Of a DNA stretch of 64,000 bases, positions 34,100 through 43,947 are shown piece by piece; positions within the stretch are counted from its first letter, which is position 1; the number at the start of each line of letters is the position of its first letter. Location: positions 2,108,001-2,172,000 of the forward strand of contig OY782758.1 in the NCBI GenBank assembly GCA_963678215.1, read 5' to 3'. The position numbers and the translations under genes were made by a program. The notes beneath the pieces are model-generated. The model saw nothing but the letters and a program-made list of their open reading frames with translations. It searched no databases and was not told the DNA's origin. This DNA is from Thiobius zoothamnicola. GTDB taxonomy: Bacteria; Pseudomonadota; Gammaproteobacteria; Chromatiales; Chromatiaceae.

Positions 34100-36901
34100 G
34101 TGAGCGACTATAAAGACACTTTGAATTTACCCTATACGGGTTTTCCGATGAAAGCGAATCTGGCGCAACGTGAACCGGAAATGCTGAAACATTGGCAAAC
34201 GCTTAACCTTTATCAAGCAATCCGCGCAACTTGCTCAGGGCGTGAGAAATTCATTTTGCATGATGGCCCTCCCTATGCCAATGGCGATATCCATATTGGT
34301 CATGCTGTCAACAAATTGTTGAAGGATATCATCGTCAAGAGTCGTACGTTGGATGGCTATGACGCGCCTTACGTGCCGGGCTGGGATTGCCATGGTTTGC
34401 CGATTGAATTGCAGGTTGAGAAAAAGGTGGGGAAACCGGGCAGAAAAGTCAGCATTACGGAGTTCCGTCAAGCGTGCCGCCATTATGCCCAGACGCAGGT
34501 GGACAAACAGCGGGTGGATTTTGAGCGGCTAGGGGTTCTGGGGGACTGGGATCAGCCTTATTTGACGATGCATTATGCGCAGGAAGCGAACATTATTCGC
34601 GCATTAGGCGATATTGTCGCCAATGGACATGTTGTCAGGGGCGCGAAACCGGTGCATTGGTGTACCGATTGTGGTTCTGCACTGGCCGAGGCCGAGGTTG
34701 AATACCAAGATAAAACCTCGACGGCGATTGATGTGCGTTTTTCCGTGGTGGATTCTGAGGCGGTCGCGGCTTGTTTTCAGGCGAATTTAGCGCCATGCGA
34801 TCTGTCGGTCATTATCTGGACCACGACGCCCTGGACATTACCCGCCAATCAGGCCGTCGCGTTAAACGCGGAGTTGGATTATGTCTTGGTGAAAACCGAT
34901 GCTGAATACCTTCTGCTGGCGGAAGGGTTGTTGGAATCCTGCATGCAGCGCTGGGGAATCGAAAATTATGTCAAGGTGGGTTGTTGTTCCGGTAAGTTAT
35001 TGGAGAATCAGCGGTTGCAACACCCTTTCTATGATCGGCAGGTACCGGTGATTCTGGCAGATCACGTTACGCTTGAAGCAGGCACTGGTGCGGTGCATAC
35101 GGCGCCGGCGCATGGTCTGGATGATTTTATCGTGGGCCAGCAGTATGGCCTGCCTGTGGATAATCCGGTTGATGGTCATGGTTGCTATATTGAAGGTACG
35201 GCGTTATTTGCCGGGCAGCATGTTTTCAAGGCGGATGAGCCGATTGTTCAACTTCTGAAAGACAAGGGCAAATTGGTCGCTTCAGCCCAGTTCACCCATA
35301 GTTATCCGGTTTGTTGGCGGCATAAAATCCCGATTATTTTCCGCGCCACCTCACAGTGGTTCATCAGCATGCAGGCGAAACAACTGCGCGATGCAGCGAT
35401 GCTGGAAATTGAACGGGTTGAATGGTTGCCGGACTGGGGAAAGGCGCGCATTCAAGGCATGGTGGAAGGTCGGCCCGATTGGTGTATCTCACGTCAACGC
35501 ACCTGGGGCGTGCCAATCGCCTTTTTCACTCACAAGCAAACTGGCGAATTACATCCAGATACCGTTGATTTGATTGAGCAAGTTGCGCAAAAAGTCGAGC
35601 AGTCAGGTATTCAGGCCTGGTTCGATCTGGAACCTGAGGAATTGTTGGGCGATCAGGCGGCGAATTATGACAAGGTGACTGACACTTTGGATGTCTGGTT
35701 CGACTCGGGTACGAGCCATGCCTGTGTGCTGGAGCCGCATGATGATTTGCAAACCCCGGCAGATTTGTATTTGGAAGGATCAGATCAACATCGTGGTTGG
35801 TTCCAATCTTCCCTGTTGAGCGCAGTCGCCATGCGGGGTGCTGCGCCCTATAAAGCTTGTCTCACTCACGGCTTCACCGTGGATGCGGATGGGAAGAAAA
35901 TGTCCAAATCACTGGGCAATGTGGTCAGTCCGCAACAAGTGATGAAAACATTGGGCGCGGATATCATCCGCTTGTGGGTCGCCGCGACCGATTATCGGGC
36001 TGAAATGTCCGTATCGGGCGAGATACTCAAGCGTACGGCGGATGCTTATCGTCGGATGCGTAATACGTTGCGCTTCTTGCTGGCCAATTTGCATGGTTTT
36101 GAACCAGACCAGCATGCGTTGCCGAAAGATGCCATGTTGAGCCTGGATCGTTGGGTATTAGGTCGCGCTTGGCATTTGCAGCAGGACATCATTGCCGCTT
36201 ACCGCAGCTATAATTTCCATCTGATTTATCAAAAAATGCTTAATTTTTGCGTGGCGGATCTGGGTGGCTTTTATCTGGATATTATCAAAGACCGTCAATA
36301 CACCATGCCTGCCGCCAGTTTGGGGCGCCGATCCTGCCAGACGGCGATGTATCACATTGCAGAGGCTATGTTGCGTTGGTTAGCCCCGGTCATGAGTTTT
36401 ACCGCTGACGAAGCGTGGCGGCATATGCCGGGCGAACGACGGGATTCGGTATTTTTGGAAACTTGGTATGTTCATCCAGATTTCGCTGAAAACCTGGCGG
36501 ATGCATTGCCATGGGATCGCATCATGCAAGTGCGCGCCTCTGTGAGCAAGGCATTGGAAACGAGTCGCAAATCCGGGGTGATTGGCTCGGCCCTGGAAGC
36601 TGAAGTGGACTTATATTGTGATGCTGCCGCTTTCAAGGCATTGCAGATGTTAGGCGAGGAGTTGCGCTTTGTGTTGATCACCTCCGATGCCCGGATTCAT
36701 CCGATGGCTGATAAACCGGCTGACGCCAGTTTGATGGAATCGGATGGCTTGGCGGTCGCTGTGAATGCCAGTACACATGCCAAATGCCCTCGATGCTGGC
36801 ATCACCGTGAGGATATTGGGCAAGACCCTGATCACCCTGAACTTTGTCTGCGTTGCGTTGAGAATATCGTAGGGTCGGGTGAGGAAAGACGGTTTGTTTA
36901 G
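34100..36901 (+). CDS. ileS: Isoleucyl-tRNA synthetase
   Basis: Class I synthetase of 933 residues from GTG 34100 (SDYKDTLNLPYTGFPMKANL, the usual IleS start). The frame is open further upstream but without family resemblance. The HIGH motif is in PPYANGDIHIGHAVNK, the KMSKS motif in GKKMSKSLGNVV, and the editing domain contains TAPAHGLDDFIVGQQYGL. The C-terminal zinc finger is CPRCW...CLRCVENI. It is bacterial-type IleS. The lspA gene that often follows is absent. Confidence 0.95.
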   Translation: MSDYKDTLNLPYTGFPMKANLAQREPEMLKHWQTLNLYQAIRATCSGREKFILHDGPPYANGDIHIGHAVNKLLKDIIVKSRTLDGYDAPYVPGWDCHGLPIELQVEKKVGKPGRKVSITEFRQACRHYAQTQVDKQRVDFERLGVLGDWDQPYLTMHYAQEANIIRALGDIVANGHVVRGAKPVHWCTDCGSALAEAEVEYQDKTSTAIDVRFSVVDSEAVAACFQANLAPCDLSVIIWTTTPWTLPANQAVALNAELDYVLVKTDAEYLLLAEGLLESCMQRWGIENYVKVGCCSGKLLENQRLQHPFYDRQVPVILADHVTLEAGTGAVHTAPAHGLDDFIVGQQYGLPVDNPVDGHGCYIEGTALFAGQHVFKADEPIVQLLKDKGKLVASAQFTHSYPVCWRHKIPIIFRATSQWFISMQAKQLRDAAMLEIERVEWLPDWGKARIQGMVEGRPDWCISRQRTWGVPIAFFTHKQTGELHPDTVDLIEQVAQKVEQSGIQAWFDLEPEELLGDQAANYDKVTDTLDVWFDSGTSHACVLEPHDDLQTPADLYLEGSDQHRGWFQSSLLSAVAMRGAAPYKACLTHGFTVDADGKKMSKSLGNVVSPQQVMKTLGADIIRLWVAATDYRAEMSVSGEILKRTADAYRRMRNTLRFLLANLHGFEPDQHALPKDAMLSLDRWVLGRAWHLQQDIIAAYRSYNFHLIYQKMLNFCVADLGGFYLDIIKDRQYTMPAASLGRRSCQTAMYHIAEAMLRWLAPVMSFTADEAWRHMPGERRDSVFLETWYVHPDFAENLADALPWDRIMQVRASVSKALETSRKSGVIGSALEAEVDLYCDAAAFKALQMLGEELRFVLITSDARIHPMADKPADASLMESDGLAVAVNASTHAKCPRCWHHREDIGQDPDHPELCLRCVENIVGSGEERRFV

Positions 36902-36971
36902 ATCGTGTCGCTAATTTAGGGGCTGCTTTTGTCCCTAAATTGTCGGATGTAATGCTTCGTTGGTTAAATGG

Positions 36972-37265
36972 TTATATTTTGTTACGAACTTTATCGATGA
37001 ACTTTCTTACTCTAGATGATAATGCCGGAGTGTAGCCAGCGAGACTATTGCGAACAGCGTTTTCTAAATACTTTCTACTACGTTTTTCGCGAAAATTAAT
37101 TGATCCGTCAGGGTGCAAGGTGATGTGGGCGGTTTCAGTTGCCCCCATGAGTTTATGTTGGAGTACTTCGTCTTCTCCATTGCCAGTTGTACTGTCGTAT
37201 ACGACGAAATTTATGATGTCGTTGTCTTTCCTATATTGTTCTTCAATTTTTGGTCTACCAGGCAT
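36972..37265 (-). CDS. Hypothetical protein co-transcribed with a SpoU methyltransferase
   Basis: Protein of 97 residues starting at ATG 37265 (MPGRPKIEEQYRKDNDI), which overlaps the end of the upstream methyltransferase gene. It is hydrophilic, with a Lys/Arg-rich C-terminus (FREKRSRKYLENAVRNSL... SSRVRKFIDKVRNKI) and no membrane segment. I do not recognise the family. The tight overlap suggests translational coupling and perhaps a related RNA-linked role. Confidence 0.5.
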   Translation of the reverse strand: MPGRPKIEEQYRKDNDIINFVVYDSTTGNGEDEVLQHKLMGATETAHITLHPDGSINFREKRSRKYLENAVRNSLAGYTPALSSRVRKFIDKVRNKI

Positions 37266-37785
37266 GGTCAAATTTCCTTGTGATGTCGTAGGTTGCGATA
37301 GCACATGCGGCGGCGACATTCATTGAGGAATTCTCACCCAGCATGGGAATCTGTATGGTGGCGTCTGAAGCATTCAAAAGGCTTTCGTCAATGCCTTGGT
37401 TTTCTGAACCAAGGATTAAACAGATTTTGCCATCTTTTTCAGGCTTGAAGTCTGCTAAGTCGATGCTGTTTGATGTGATTTCCAGACTGACGATTTTGTA
37501 GCCGGATGTTTTTAAATTTCGGATAACGGATAACGCGTCTTTCTCGTAAGCGTAGGCAACATACTTTTCGGTTGATCTGGAGGTTTTCCTGATTTTGGGA
37601 TTCGGTGGCACCATGGAATCACCAGTCAAGTATATTTTCTCCACGCCAAGCGCATCCGCTATCCTGAAAAAGCTCCCAATATTCATAGGTACATCAATAT
37701 CATTCGCCAAGAAGCATAAGGAGTATTTTTTGGAGGTGGGTTGATGGGCGCTATGATCCAATTGCAGATTACTCATGATCGGCAT
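37255..37785 (-). CDS. SpoU/TrmH-family RNA 2'-O-methyltransferase
   Basis: Protein of about 173-176 residues (alternative start ATG 37776) with the SPOUT trefoil-knot signatures: NIGSFFRIADALGVEKIYLTG, KICLILGSENQGIDESLL, and IQIPMLGENSSMNVAAACAI, which forms the SAM-binding knot. The target RNA cannot be told from sequence. It is divergent from ileS and followed by an overlapping small gene. Confidence 0.82.
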   Translation of the reverse strand: MPIMSNLQLDHSAHQPTSKKYSLCFLANDIDVPMNIGSFFRIADALGVEKIYLTGDSMVPPNPKIRKTSRSTEKYVAYAYEKDALSVIRNLKTSGYKIVSLEITSNSIDLADFKPEKDGKICLILGSENQGIDESLLNASDATIQIPMLGENSSMNVAAACAIATYDITRKFDHAW

Positions 37786-37815
37786 GCTTTATTTCTTAAA
37801 TTGAGACGATATTGT

Positions 37816-38160
37816 CTAACCCGGCGGCCAGGTCATTTGCCGTCCGCCCAGCAGGTGCAAGTGGATGTGGAAAACCGTTTGCCCACCTGCTGCATTGCAA
37901 TTCATTACGGTGCGGTAGCCTTCCTGACTGAGTCCTTCCTGTTGGGCGACCTGAGCTGCTGCGCGGTATAAGCGGCCCAGGATGATGTCGTCTTCTGCTT
38001 GCAGGTCATTAATGGTTGCAATGTGTTTTCTGGGGATCAGCAGAATGTGAGTTGGTGCTTGCGGGTTGAGATCATGGAAACCAATAACGTGTTCATCCTC
38101 GTAGACGATGTTGGCTGGTATTTCGCCAGCGGCGATTTTGCAAAAAATACAGTCAGTCAT
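37816..38160 (-). CDS. hinT: HIT-family protein, HinT-like purine nucleoside phosphoramidase
   Basis: Protein of 114 residues beginning MTDCIFCKIAAGEIPANIVYED, the standard HinT opening. The histidine triad is in TVFHIHLHLLGGR with the nucleophilic His. HILLIPRKHIATINDL is also conserved. It hydrolyses AMP-lysine-type phosphoramidates. A short gap separates it from the SpoU gene, and it is divergent from sucA. Confidence 0.92.
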   Translation of the reverse strand: MTDCIFCKIAAGEIPANIVYEDEHVIGFHDLNPQAPTHILLIPRKHIATINDLQAEDDIILGRLYRAAAQVAQQEGLSQEGYRTVMNCNAAGGQTVFHIHLHLLGGRQMTWPPG

Positions 38161-38311
38161 TTTATTAGGCCGTGAAGATCGGAAATGGGATTCAGCGGAC
38201 AGCGCAGGCCCATTGAATTATTGAAAATGCCCATCGTTATTTTTTATGGACATGCTAAGCTTCCCAAGAAAGCATTGTTTCATGACACGGATCATTATAT
38301 CTCCCCCTCCC

Positions 38312-41179
38312 ATGCCGAACAGTATCCAACAACGACGCGAATTATCCCCTTATTTCGGCGTTAACGCGCTCTTTATTGAGGATTTATACGAGGCTTATCT
38401 GGAAGAACCCAGCAGCGTGTCGCCAGATTGGCGACGACGGTTCGCCGCTTTGCCGCCAGTTCAACAGGATTCGTCTGAACAGACGGAGACCTCACATCGT
38501 GCTATCCGGGCGAATTTGGCGCGGCTGGCCCGGGAAAAGCGCTCATTGGTGACTTCGCCGATGCTCACCGCCGCTGCGGAGGAGCGGCAGGCCAAAGTAT
38601 TGCGCTTAATCAATGCCTACCGGGTGCGAGGTCATCAGAATGCGCAACTGGATCCGCTCAATCTGCATGAAATCGTACCGTTGGATGAGTTGCAGCCGAC
38701 TTTTTACGATCTGCGACCGGAAGATCTGAATGAAACCTTTAATACGGGTTCTTTGTTTGCTGAAGATCGTTTGCCCTTGCGGGAAATTCTGGCGATTGTG
38801 CGCACGGTTTATACCGGCACGGTCGGCTCTGAATATATGCATATCACCAATACGGAAGAAAAGCGTTGGATTCAGCAGCGCCTGGAGGGTTACCGCGCCC
38901 GCCCTGAATTGAGCAATGCTGATAAACATTGGTTATTGCATTTGTTGACAGCGGCTGAAGGCATTGAAAAGTTCATGCATGCCCGTTTCGTCGGGCAGAA
39001 GCGATTTTCTTTGGAGGGCGGTGAGGCCCTGATCCCCTTGCTGGATGAATTAATTCAGCGTGCAGGCCGACAAGGGGCGAAAGAGGTGGTGATCGGCATG
39101 GCGCATCGGGGACGCCTGAATGTGCTGGCGAATATTATGGGGAAATCGCCAGCGGCGATTTTTGATGAATTTTCCGGGCAGCGTCAATCGCTTGACGCCA
39201 AAGACATTTTGACGACTGGCGACGTGAAATACCATAAGGGTTTTGCGAATGATGTGGCGACGGATGAGGGGAATATTCATATCACGTTGGGTTTTAATCC
39301 GTCCCACCTGGAAATCATTTCACCAGTGATTATGGGTTCGGTGCGGGCCAGGCAGCAGCGTTATCTGGATGAGGCGGGAGAAAAAATCATTCCGGTGGTG
39401 ATTCATGGCGACGCTGCTTTTGCTGGACAGGGCGTCAATATGGAAGTGTTCAATATGTCGCAGGTGCGCGGTTATCAGGTTGGTGGCACGGTGCATATTG
39501 TGGTCAACAACCAGATTGGTTTCACCACCAGCAATACTTTGGATAGCCGTTCAACGCATTACTGCACGGATGTCGCCAAGATGGTGCAGGCACCGATTTT
39601 TCATGTGAATGGTGATGATCCTGAGGCGGTCATTTTCGTGACCCGCTTGGCCTATGACTATCGGGTGCGTTTCCATAAAGATGTTGTGATTGATTTAGTC
39701 TGCTATCGCCGTCAAGGCCACAATGAGGCGGACGAACCGGCGGTGACGCAGCCAGCGATGTATCAAAAGGTGCGTAATCATTCCACGGTGCGCACCGTCT
39801 ATGCGGAACGTTTGATTGCTGATGGCGTGGCGACTCCTGAACAGGTGCAGCAAACGTCTGCTGAGGTTCGCGCCGCTTTTGAGCGAGGCGATTGCGCCTG
39901 CCGCACGACGACCAGCAAGCCCGCTGATGAACTGACGTCGATTAATCCATCGCCTTATCATGGGGTGGCTTGGCATGATCCGGTTGATACCCGGGTGGAT
40001 ATGGATCGTTTGCAGGCGCTGGCCGGGCAAGCGTTCGCTTTGCCGAATCAATTTCCCGTGCATCCGAGATTGGCGCGTATTCTGGAAGATCGCCAGCTAA
40101 TGGCGCAAGGCGATAAGTTGATTGATTGGGGATTCGCTGAAAATATGGCCTATGCATGCTTGTTGGATGCCGGGTATCCGGTGCGCATTTCAGGTCAGGA
40201 CAGCCGTCGCGGCACTTTCTTTCATCGGCATGCCATGTGGCGCAATCAGGAAACGGGCAAGAGCTATATTCCTTTGCAGCATTTGAACCCTGATCAGCCG
40301 GATTTCGTGGTGATTGACTCGGTGTTATCCGAAGAGGCGGTACTGGCATTTGAATATGGTTATGCGACCGCTGAGCCTGAATCATTGACGATTTGGGAGG
40401 CGCAGTTCGGTGATTTTGCGAATGGTGCCCAAGTGGTGATTGATCAGTTTATTACGTCGGCTGGTGCCAAGTGGGGGTTGTATTGCGGCTTGGTCATGTT
40501 GCTGCCGCATGGTTATGAAGGCCAGGGGCCTGAACATTCTTCCGCGCGGTTGGAGCGTTATATGCAGCTTTGCGCCGAGCACAACATACAGGTTTGTTCG
40601 CCAACCACGCCGGCGCAAATTTTTCATTTGCTGCTGCGTCAGATGAAAAGACCTTATCGTCGGCCATTGGTCGTGATGTCGCCGAAAAGTTTATTGCGTC
40701 ATCCGCTGGCGACTTCGCGTCTGGATTCGCTGAGTTCGGGCGCTTTCGCCGCGGTGATTGACGAGGTGGATGACATGGACAAGACCGCCGTGCGTCAAGT
40801 CATTTTATGTGCCGGTAAAGTCTATTATGAATTATTGCAGGCTCGACGCAGTCGGGGATTGGAGAATATCGCCATCGTGCGTGTTGAGCAGTTATATCCT
40901 TTTCCGGTGGAGGATTTTGAGCAGGTGCTGAGCGGCTATCCTAACCTTGAAGTCTTTTTCTGGTGTCAGGAAGAGCCACAAAACCAGGGCGCATGGGATC
41001 AGATCAAGCATCGCTTTTACCCGTTGCGTGAGGCTGGTGTCGCGGTTTATTACGCAGGGCGGAATTCTGCTGCCGCGCCAGCGACGGGTTATGCCAAAGT
41101 CCATCAAGAAGAGCAGGATAAATTGATTGATGATGCCCTGACCGGGTATGTCGATCCTGTAATGAATCGTCGGGGTTAA
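38312..41179 (+). CDS. sucA: 2-oxoglutarate dehydrogenase E1 component
   Basis: Thiamine-dependent E1 of about 955 residues from ATG 38312. In-frame ATGs at 38246 and 38282 are possible, but 38312 gives the usual spacing to YFGVNALFIEDLYEAYL. VIGMAHRGRLNVLANIMGK, the ThDP motif HGDAAFAGQGVNMEVFNMSQ...VVNNQIGFTTSN, and the C-terminal FFWCQEEPQNQGAWDQIKHR are all intact. It catalyses the oxidative decarboxylation step of the TCA cycle together with SucB, which follows after 3 bp. Confidence 0.95.
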   Translation: MPNSIQQRRELSPYFGVNALFIEDLYEAYLEEPSSVSPDWRRRFAALPPVQQDSSEQTETSHRAIRANLARLAREKRSLVTSPMLTAAAEERQAKVLRLINAYRVRGHQNAQLDPLNLHEIVPLDELQPTFYDLRPEDLNETFNTGSLFAEDRLPLREILAIVRTVYTGTVGSEYMHITNTEEKRWIQQRLEGYRARPELSNADKHWLLHLLTAAEGIEKFMHARFVGQKRFSLEGGEALIPLLDELIQRAGRQGAKEVVIGMAHRGRLNVLANIMGKSPAAIFDEFSGQRQSLDAKDILTTGDVKYHKGFANDVATDEGNIHITLGFNPSHLEIISPVIMGSVRARQQRYLDEAGEKIIPVVIHGDAAFAGQGVNMEVFNMSQVRGYQVGGTVHIVVNNQIGFTTSNTLDSRSTHYCTDVAKMVQAPIFHVNGDDPEAVIFVTRLAYDYRVRFHKDVVIDLVCYRRQGHNEADEPAVTQPAMYQKVRNHSTVRTVYAERLIADGVATPEQVQQTSAEVRAAFERGDCACRTTTSKPADELTSINPSPYHGVAWHDPVDTRVDMDRLQALAGQAFALPNQFPVHPRLARILEDRQLMAQGDKLIDWGFAENMAYACLLDAGYPVRISGQDSRRGTFFHRHAMWRNQETGKSYIPLQHLNPDQPDFVVIDSVLSEEAVLAFEYGYATAEPESLTIWEAQFGDFANGAQVVIDQFITSAGAKWGLYCGLVMLLPHGYEGQGPEHSSARLERYMQLCAEHNIQVCSPTTPAQIFHLLLRQMKRPYRRPLVVMSPKSLLRHPLATSRLDSLSSGAFAAVIDEVDDMDKTAVRQVILCAGKVYYELLQARRSRGLENIAIVRVEQLYPFPVEDFEQVLSGYPNLEVFFWCQEEPQNQGAWDQIKHRFYPLREAGVAVYYAGRNSAAAPATGYAKVHQEEQDKLIDDALTGYVDPVMNRRG

Positions 41180-41182
41180 ATC

Positions 41183-42403
41183 ATGACTATTGAAGTTTGC
41201 GTACCGGCTTTGCCGGAATCTGTTACGGACGCCACTGTGGTGACTTGGCATAAACAACCTGGCGAGGCGGTTCGGCAGGATGAGAATCTGTTGGATCTGG
41301 AGACGGATAAAGTGGTCTTGGAAATTCCAGCCCCAGAGTCAGGCGTATTGGGCGAGCATGTCGTGCAGGAAGGTGCTGTGGTGGTGGCTGGCGATAAGCT
41401 GACGATTATCCAGTCTGCGGATGCGGCAGTGTCGGAGTCTGCTGTGGAACGTGAGGCGGCACCCACTGGTGCCCAAGCGTCGTCGGCTGATGAAGCTCTC
41501 GTGCTAACCCCCGGCGTGCGTCGTATGGTCAAAGAGCAGAATCTGGATCCGGCACAAATTCCGGGTACAGGCAGAGAAGGACGTATCCAGAAACATGATG
41601 TCATGGCGTATCTTGACCGACAAAAGGAAACGGAATCGGTTCCTTCATTAGATAAAGCACCGGATACTCATCCGTCTGTAGAAGCAACGGTCATGGATGC
41701 TGGCAGACAGGATAAACGTGTGCCGATGAGTCGTTTGCGTGCGCGAATTGCTGAGCGTCTCCTTGAGGCTCAGCAGACGGCGGCGATTTTAACGACCTTT
41801 AATGAAGTGGATCTGAGTCAGGTTATCCAGTTACGTCGTCAATATAAGGAGGTTTTTCACCAGTCGTATGATGTCCGTTTGGGTTTTATGTCCTTTTTTG
41901 TCAAAGCGGTTATTGAAGGGCTGAAAAAGTTTCCTGTGGTGAATGCTTCCGTCGAAGGGACTGAGATTGTTTATCATAATTATTATGATATTGGCATCGC
42001 AGTGGGTTCACCGCGTGGGCTGGTCGTGCCGATTATCCGTAATGCGGATCAAAGCTCCTTCGCTGAACTGGAGCAGGCGATTCGCGTTTATGGTGAAAAA
42101 GCCCAGCAAGGTAGTTTGGGTTACGATGAACTGAGTGGAGGCACCTTCACCATCACCAACGGCGGTGTCTACGGCTCCATGTTGTCAACGCCTATCCTGA
42201 ATCCGCCGCAGAGCGCCATCCTCGGTATGCATAATATTGTTGAGCGTCCGGTGGCGATTGATGGTGAAATCCATATCCGCCCCATGATGTATGTTGCTTT
42301 GTCATATGATCATCGGATTATTGATGGCCGTGACGCCGTGCAATTTCTCGTCACCATCAAGCAAAGCCTGGAAGAGCCGGCGAGGTTGCTATTGGCGGTT
42401 TAG
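41183..42403 (+). CDS. sucB: Dihydrolipoyl succinyltransferase (E2 of 2-oxoglutarate dehydrogenase)
   Basis: E2 subunit of 406 residues. The lipoyl domain has the lipoylated Lys in DLETDKVVLEIPAP. The peripheral-subunit binding domain (LTPGVRRMVKEQNLDPAQIPGTGREGRIQKHDV) and the catalytic domain, with the His-Asp pair in LSYDHRIIDGRDAVQFL, follow. It begins 3 bp after sucA, so the two are co-translated. The lpd (E3) gene that frequently follows is not present. The pst operon comes next. Confidence 0.95.
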   Translation: MTIEVCVPALPESVTDATVVTWHKQPGEAVRQDENLLDLETDKVVLEIPAPESGVLGEHVVQEGAVVVAGDKLTIIQSADAAVSESAVEREAAPTGAQASSADEALVLTPGVRRMVKEQNLDPAQIPGTGREGRIQKHDVMAYLDRQKETESVPSLDKAPDTHPSVEATVMDAGRQDKRVPMSRLRARIAERLLEAQQTAAILTTFNEVDLSQVIQLRRQYKEVFHQSYDVRLGFMSFFVKAVIEGLKKFPVVNASVEGTEIVYHNYYDIGIAVGSPRGLVVPIIRNADQSSFAELEQAIRVYGEKAQQGSLGYDELSGGTFTITNGGVYGSMLSTPILNPPQSAILGMHNIVERPVAIDGEIHIRPMMYVALSYDHRIIDGRDAVQFLVTIKQSLEEPARLLLAV

Positions 42404-42599
42404 CGGGTACCCGCCAGACTGGCGTCATGCAGATGACTTTCCCTTGATGCGTTGGAAGGGCCGTTCCAGCGCATTCTTCGACACAAAAAATTCATATTCA
42501 CCGTTCATAATGCCCCCGCTTAAATATTAGCCGCTGCTTTGTGATGCGCGTCAACTTAGCGTTTCGTGGCGGTTCATCTGTTATCCCTCGGAGGTTATT

Positions 42600-43703
42600 G
42601 TGTTTAGGAAGGCCCTTACGGCGGCGTTTTCTGTCGCCCTGATGGTTACGTCGGCATCTGCCGCCGCGCGTGATTATGTCAGTATTGTGGGTTCATCGAC
42701 GGTTTACCCGTTTGCTACCGTGGTGGCTGAGCAGTTTGGTAAGACCAGCCGGTTCAAAACGCCGAAAGTCGAATCCACAGGATCGGGTGGCGGTTTGAAA
42801 CTGTTCTGCGCCGGCATTGGCATTGAGCATCCAGATATCGCGAATGCTTCGCGTCGGATTAAAAGATCGGAGCAGGACAAATGTGCGAAGAACGGCATCA
42901 ATGAGATTATCGAAATCAAGGTGGGTTATGACGGTATTGTCTTGGCCAATGCGAGAACCACCGAGCGTTTTGAGTTGACCCGCAAAGATATTTTTTTGGC
43001 GCTGGCGAAACAGGTTCCGGGCAAGGATGGTAAGTTGATTGATAACCCGTATAAGACCTGGAGAGAGGTGAATGCCGATTTGCCGAATACCAAGATTGAG
43101 GTGTTGGGTCCGCCGCCGACCTCCGGTACCCGCGATGCATTTGTTGAGTTGGCGATGGAAGGCGGTGCCAAGAAATTTGCTGATTTGAAAGCTTTGCGGA
43201 AAGCGAAAGGCCGTGCAGTTAAGCCTTTAATGGCTAAATTGGGCATTCCGGCAAGCGCCTTCAATAAGAAAGGGAAAAAGGTGTTTAAAGCCGTGGCGCA
43301 TGCGATTCGTGAAGATGGCGCTTATATTGAGGCTGGCGAAAACGATAATCTGATCATTCAGAAATTAAGGGCCAATCCTAAGGCGATAGGCATTTTTGGT
43401 TATTCATTCCTGGATCAGAATGCCGATAAGGTGCAGGGTGCTATTGTTGATGGCGAGAGACCGACTTTCGAGAATATTGCGGATGGTGCTTATCCGGTTT
43501 CCCGCGCTTTGTTCTTCTATGTGAAGAAAGCCCATGTTGGCAAAGTGCCTGGCATTAAAGCTTATTTGACGGAATTTACTGCCGACAAGGCTTGGGGTGA
43601 TGAGGGCTATTTGACGGATAAGGGTTTGATTCCCATGCCTGCCGCCGAACGTGGGCAATTTGCTGATGACGCCAGAAGCTTGCAGCCGATGGATACCTTG
43701 TAA
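42600..43703 (+). CDS. pstS: Phosphate ABC transporter substrate-binding protein
   Basis: Periplasmic protein of 367 residues with a signal peptide (MFRKALTAAFSVALMVTSASAAA) and phosphate-binding loops IVGSSTVYPFA, STGSGGGLKLFCAGIG and PPPTSGTRDAFVELAM. It belongs to the longer proteobacterial PstS type. The start is GTG 42600 with GGAGG six bases before it. It leads the pstSCAB-phoU cluster. I looked for a Pho box upstream and found no convincing one. Confidence 0.93.
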   Translation: MFRKALTAAFSVALMVTSASAAARDYVSIVGSSTVYPFATVVAEQFGKTSRFKTPKVESTGSGGGLKLFCAGIGIEHPDIANASRRIKRSEQDKCAKNGINEIIEIKVGYDGIVLANARTTERFELTRKDIFLALAKQVPGKDGKLIDNPYKTWREVNADLPNTKIEVLGPPPTSGTRDAFVELAMEGGAKKFADLKALRKAKGRAVKPLMAKLGIPASAFNKKGKKVFKAVAHAIREDGAYIEAGENDNLIIQKLRANPKAIGIFGYSFLDQNADKVQGAIVDGERPTFENIADGAYPVSRALFFYVKKAHVGKVPGIKAYLTEFTADKAWGDEGYLTDKGLIPMPAAERGQFADDARSLQPMDTL

Positions 43704-43720
43704 TTCGGTGGCTTTTCCGT

Positions 43721-43747
43721 ACTCCGTCATCATTGGGTTGACGGAGT
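43721..43747 (+). repeat. Perfect 9-bp hairpin between pstS and pstC
   Basis: ACTCCGTCA and TGACGGAGT are separated by nine bases, 17 bp after the pstS stop. There is no T-run. The position in the 244-bp pstS-pstC gap fits an mRNA-stabilising or partial-termination hairpin that would keep pstS message above pstCAB message. That role is inferred. Confidence 0.6.
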
Positions 43748-43947
43748 GTCAGGGGGCGTTCTCAATCATCACGCAGACTGCTGAAATTTTACTCAATTGG
43801 CATGATACGGTGTTGAAAAAGGTCTTAAACTGCGCTTTGCGCGCATTCCCGCCTTGTCTCACACTGACCTGAGCGAATCTCAATAGCTTGCCAGGTGCTT
43901 ACTCGTAACCCAAATCTTTTGATCTTAATTTAAGAATTCATTCTGTT

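Noticed and set aside
42404..42599. Pho box upstream of pstS
   Set aside because: Only a loose CTGTTAT-like match is present, with no second half at 11-bp spacing.
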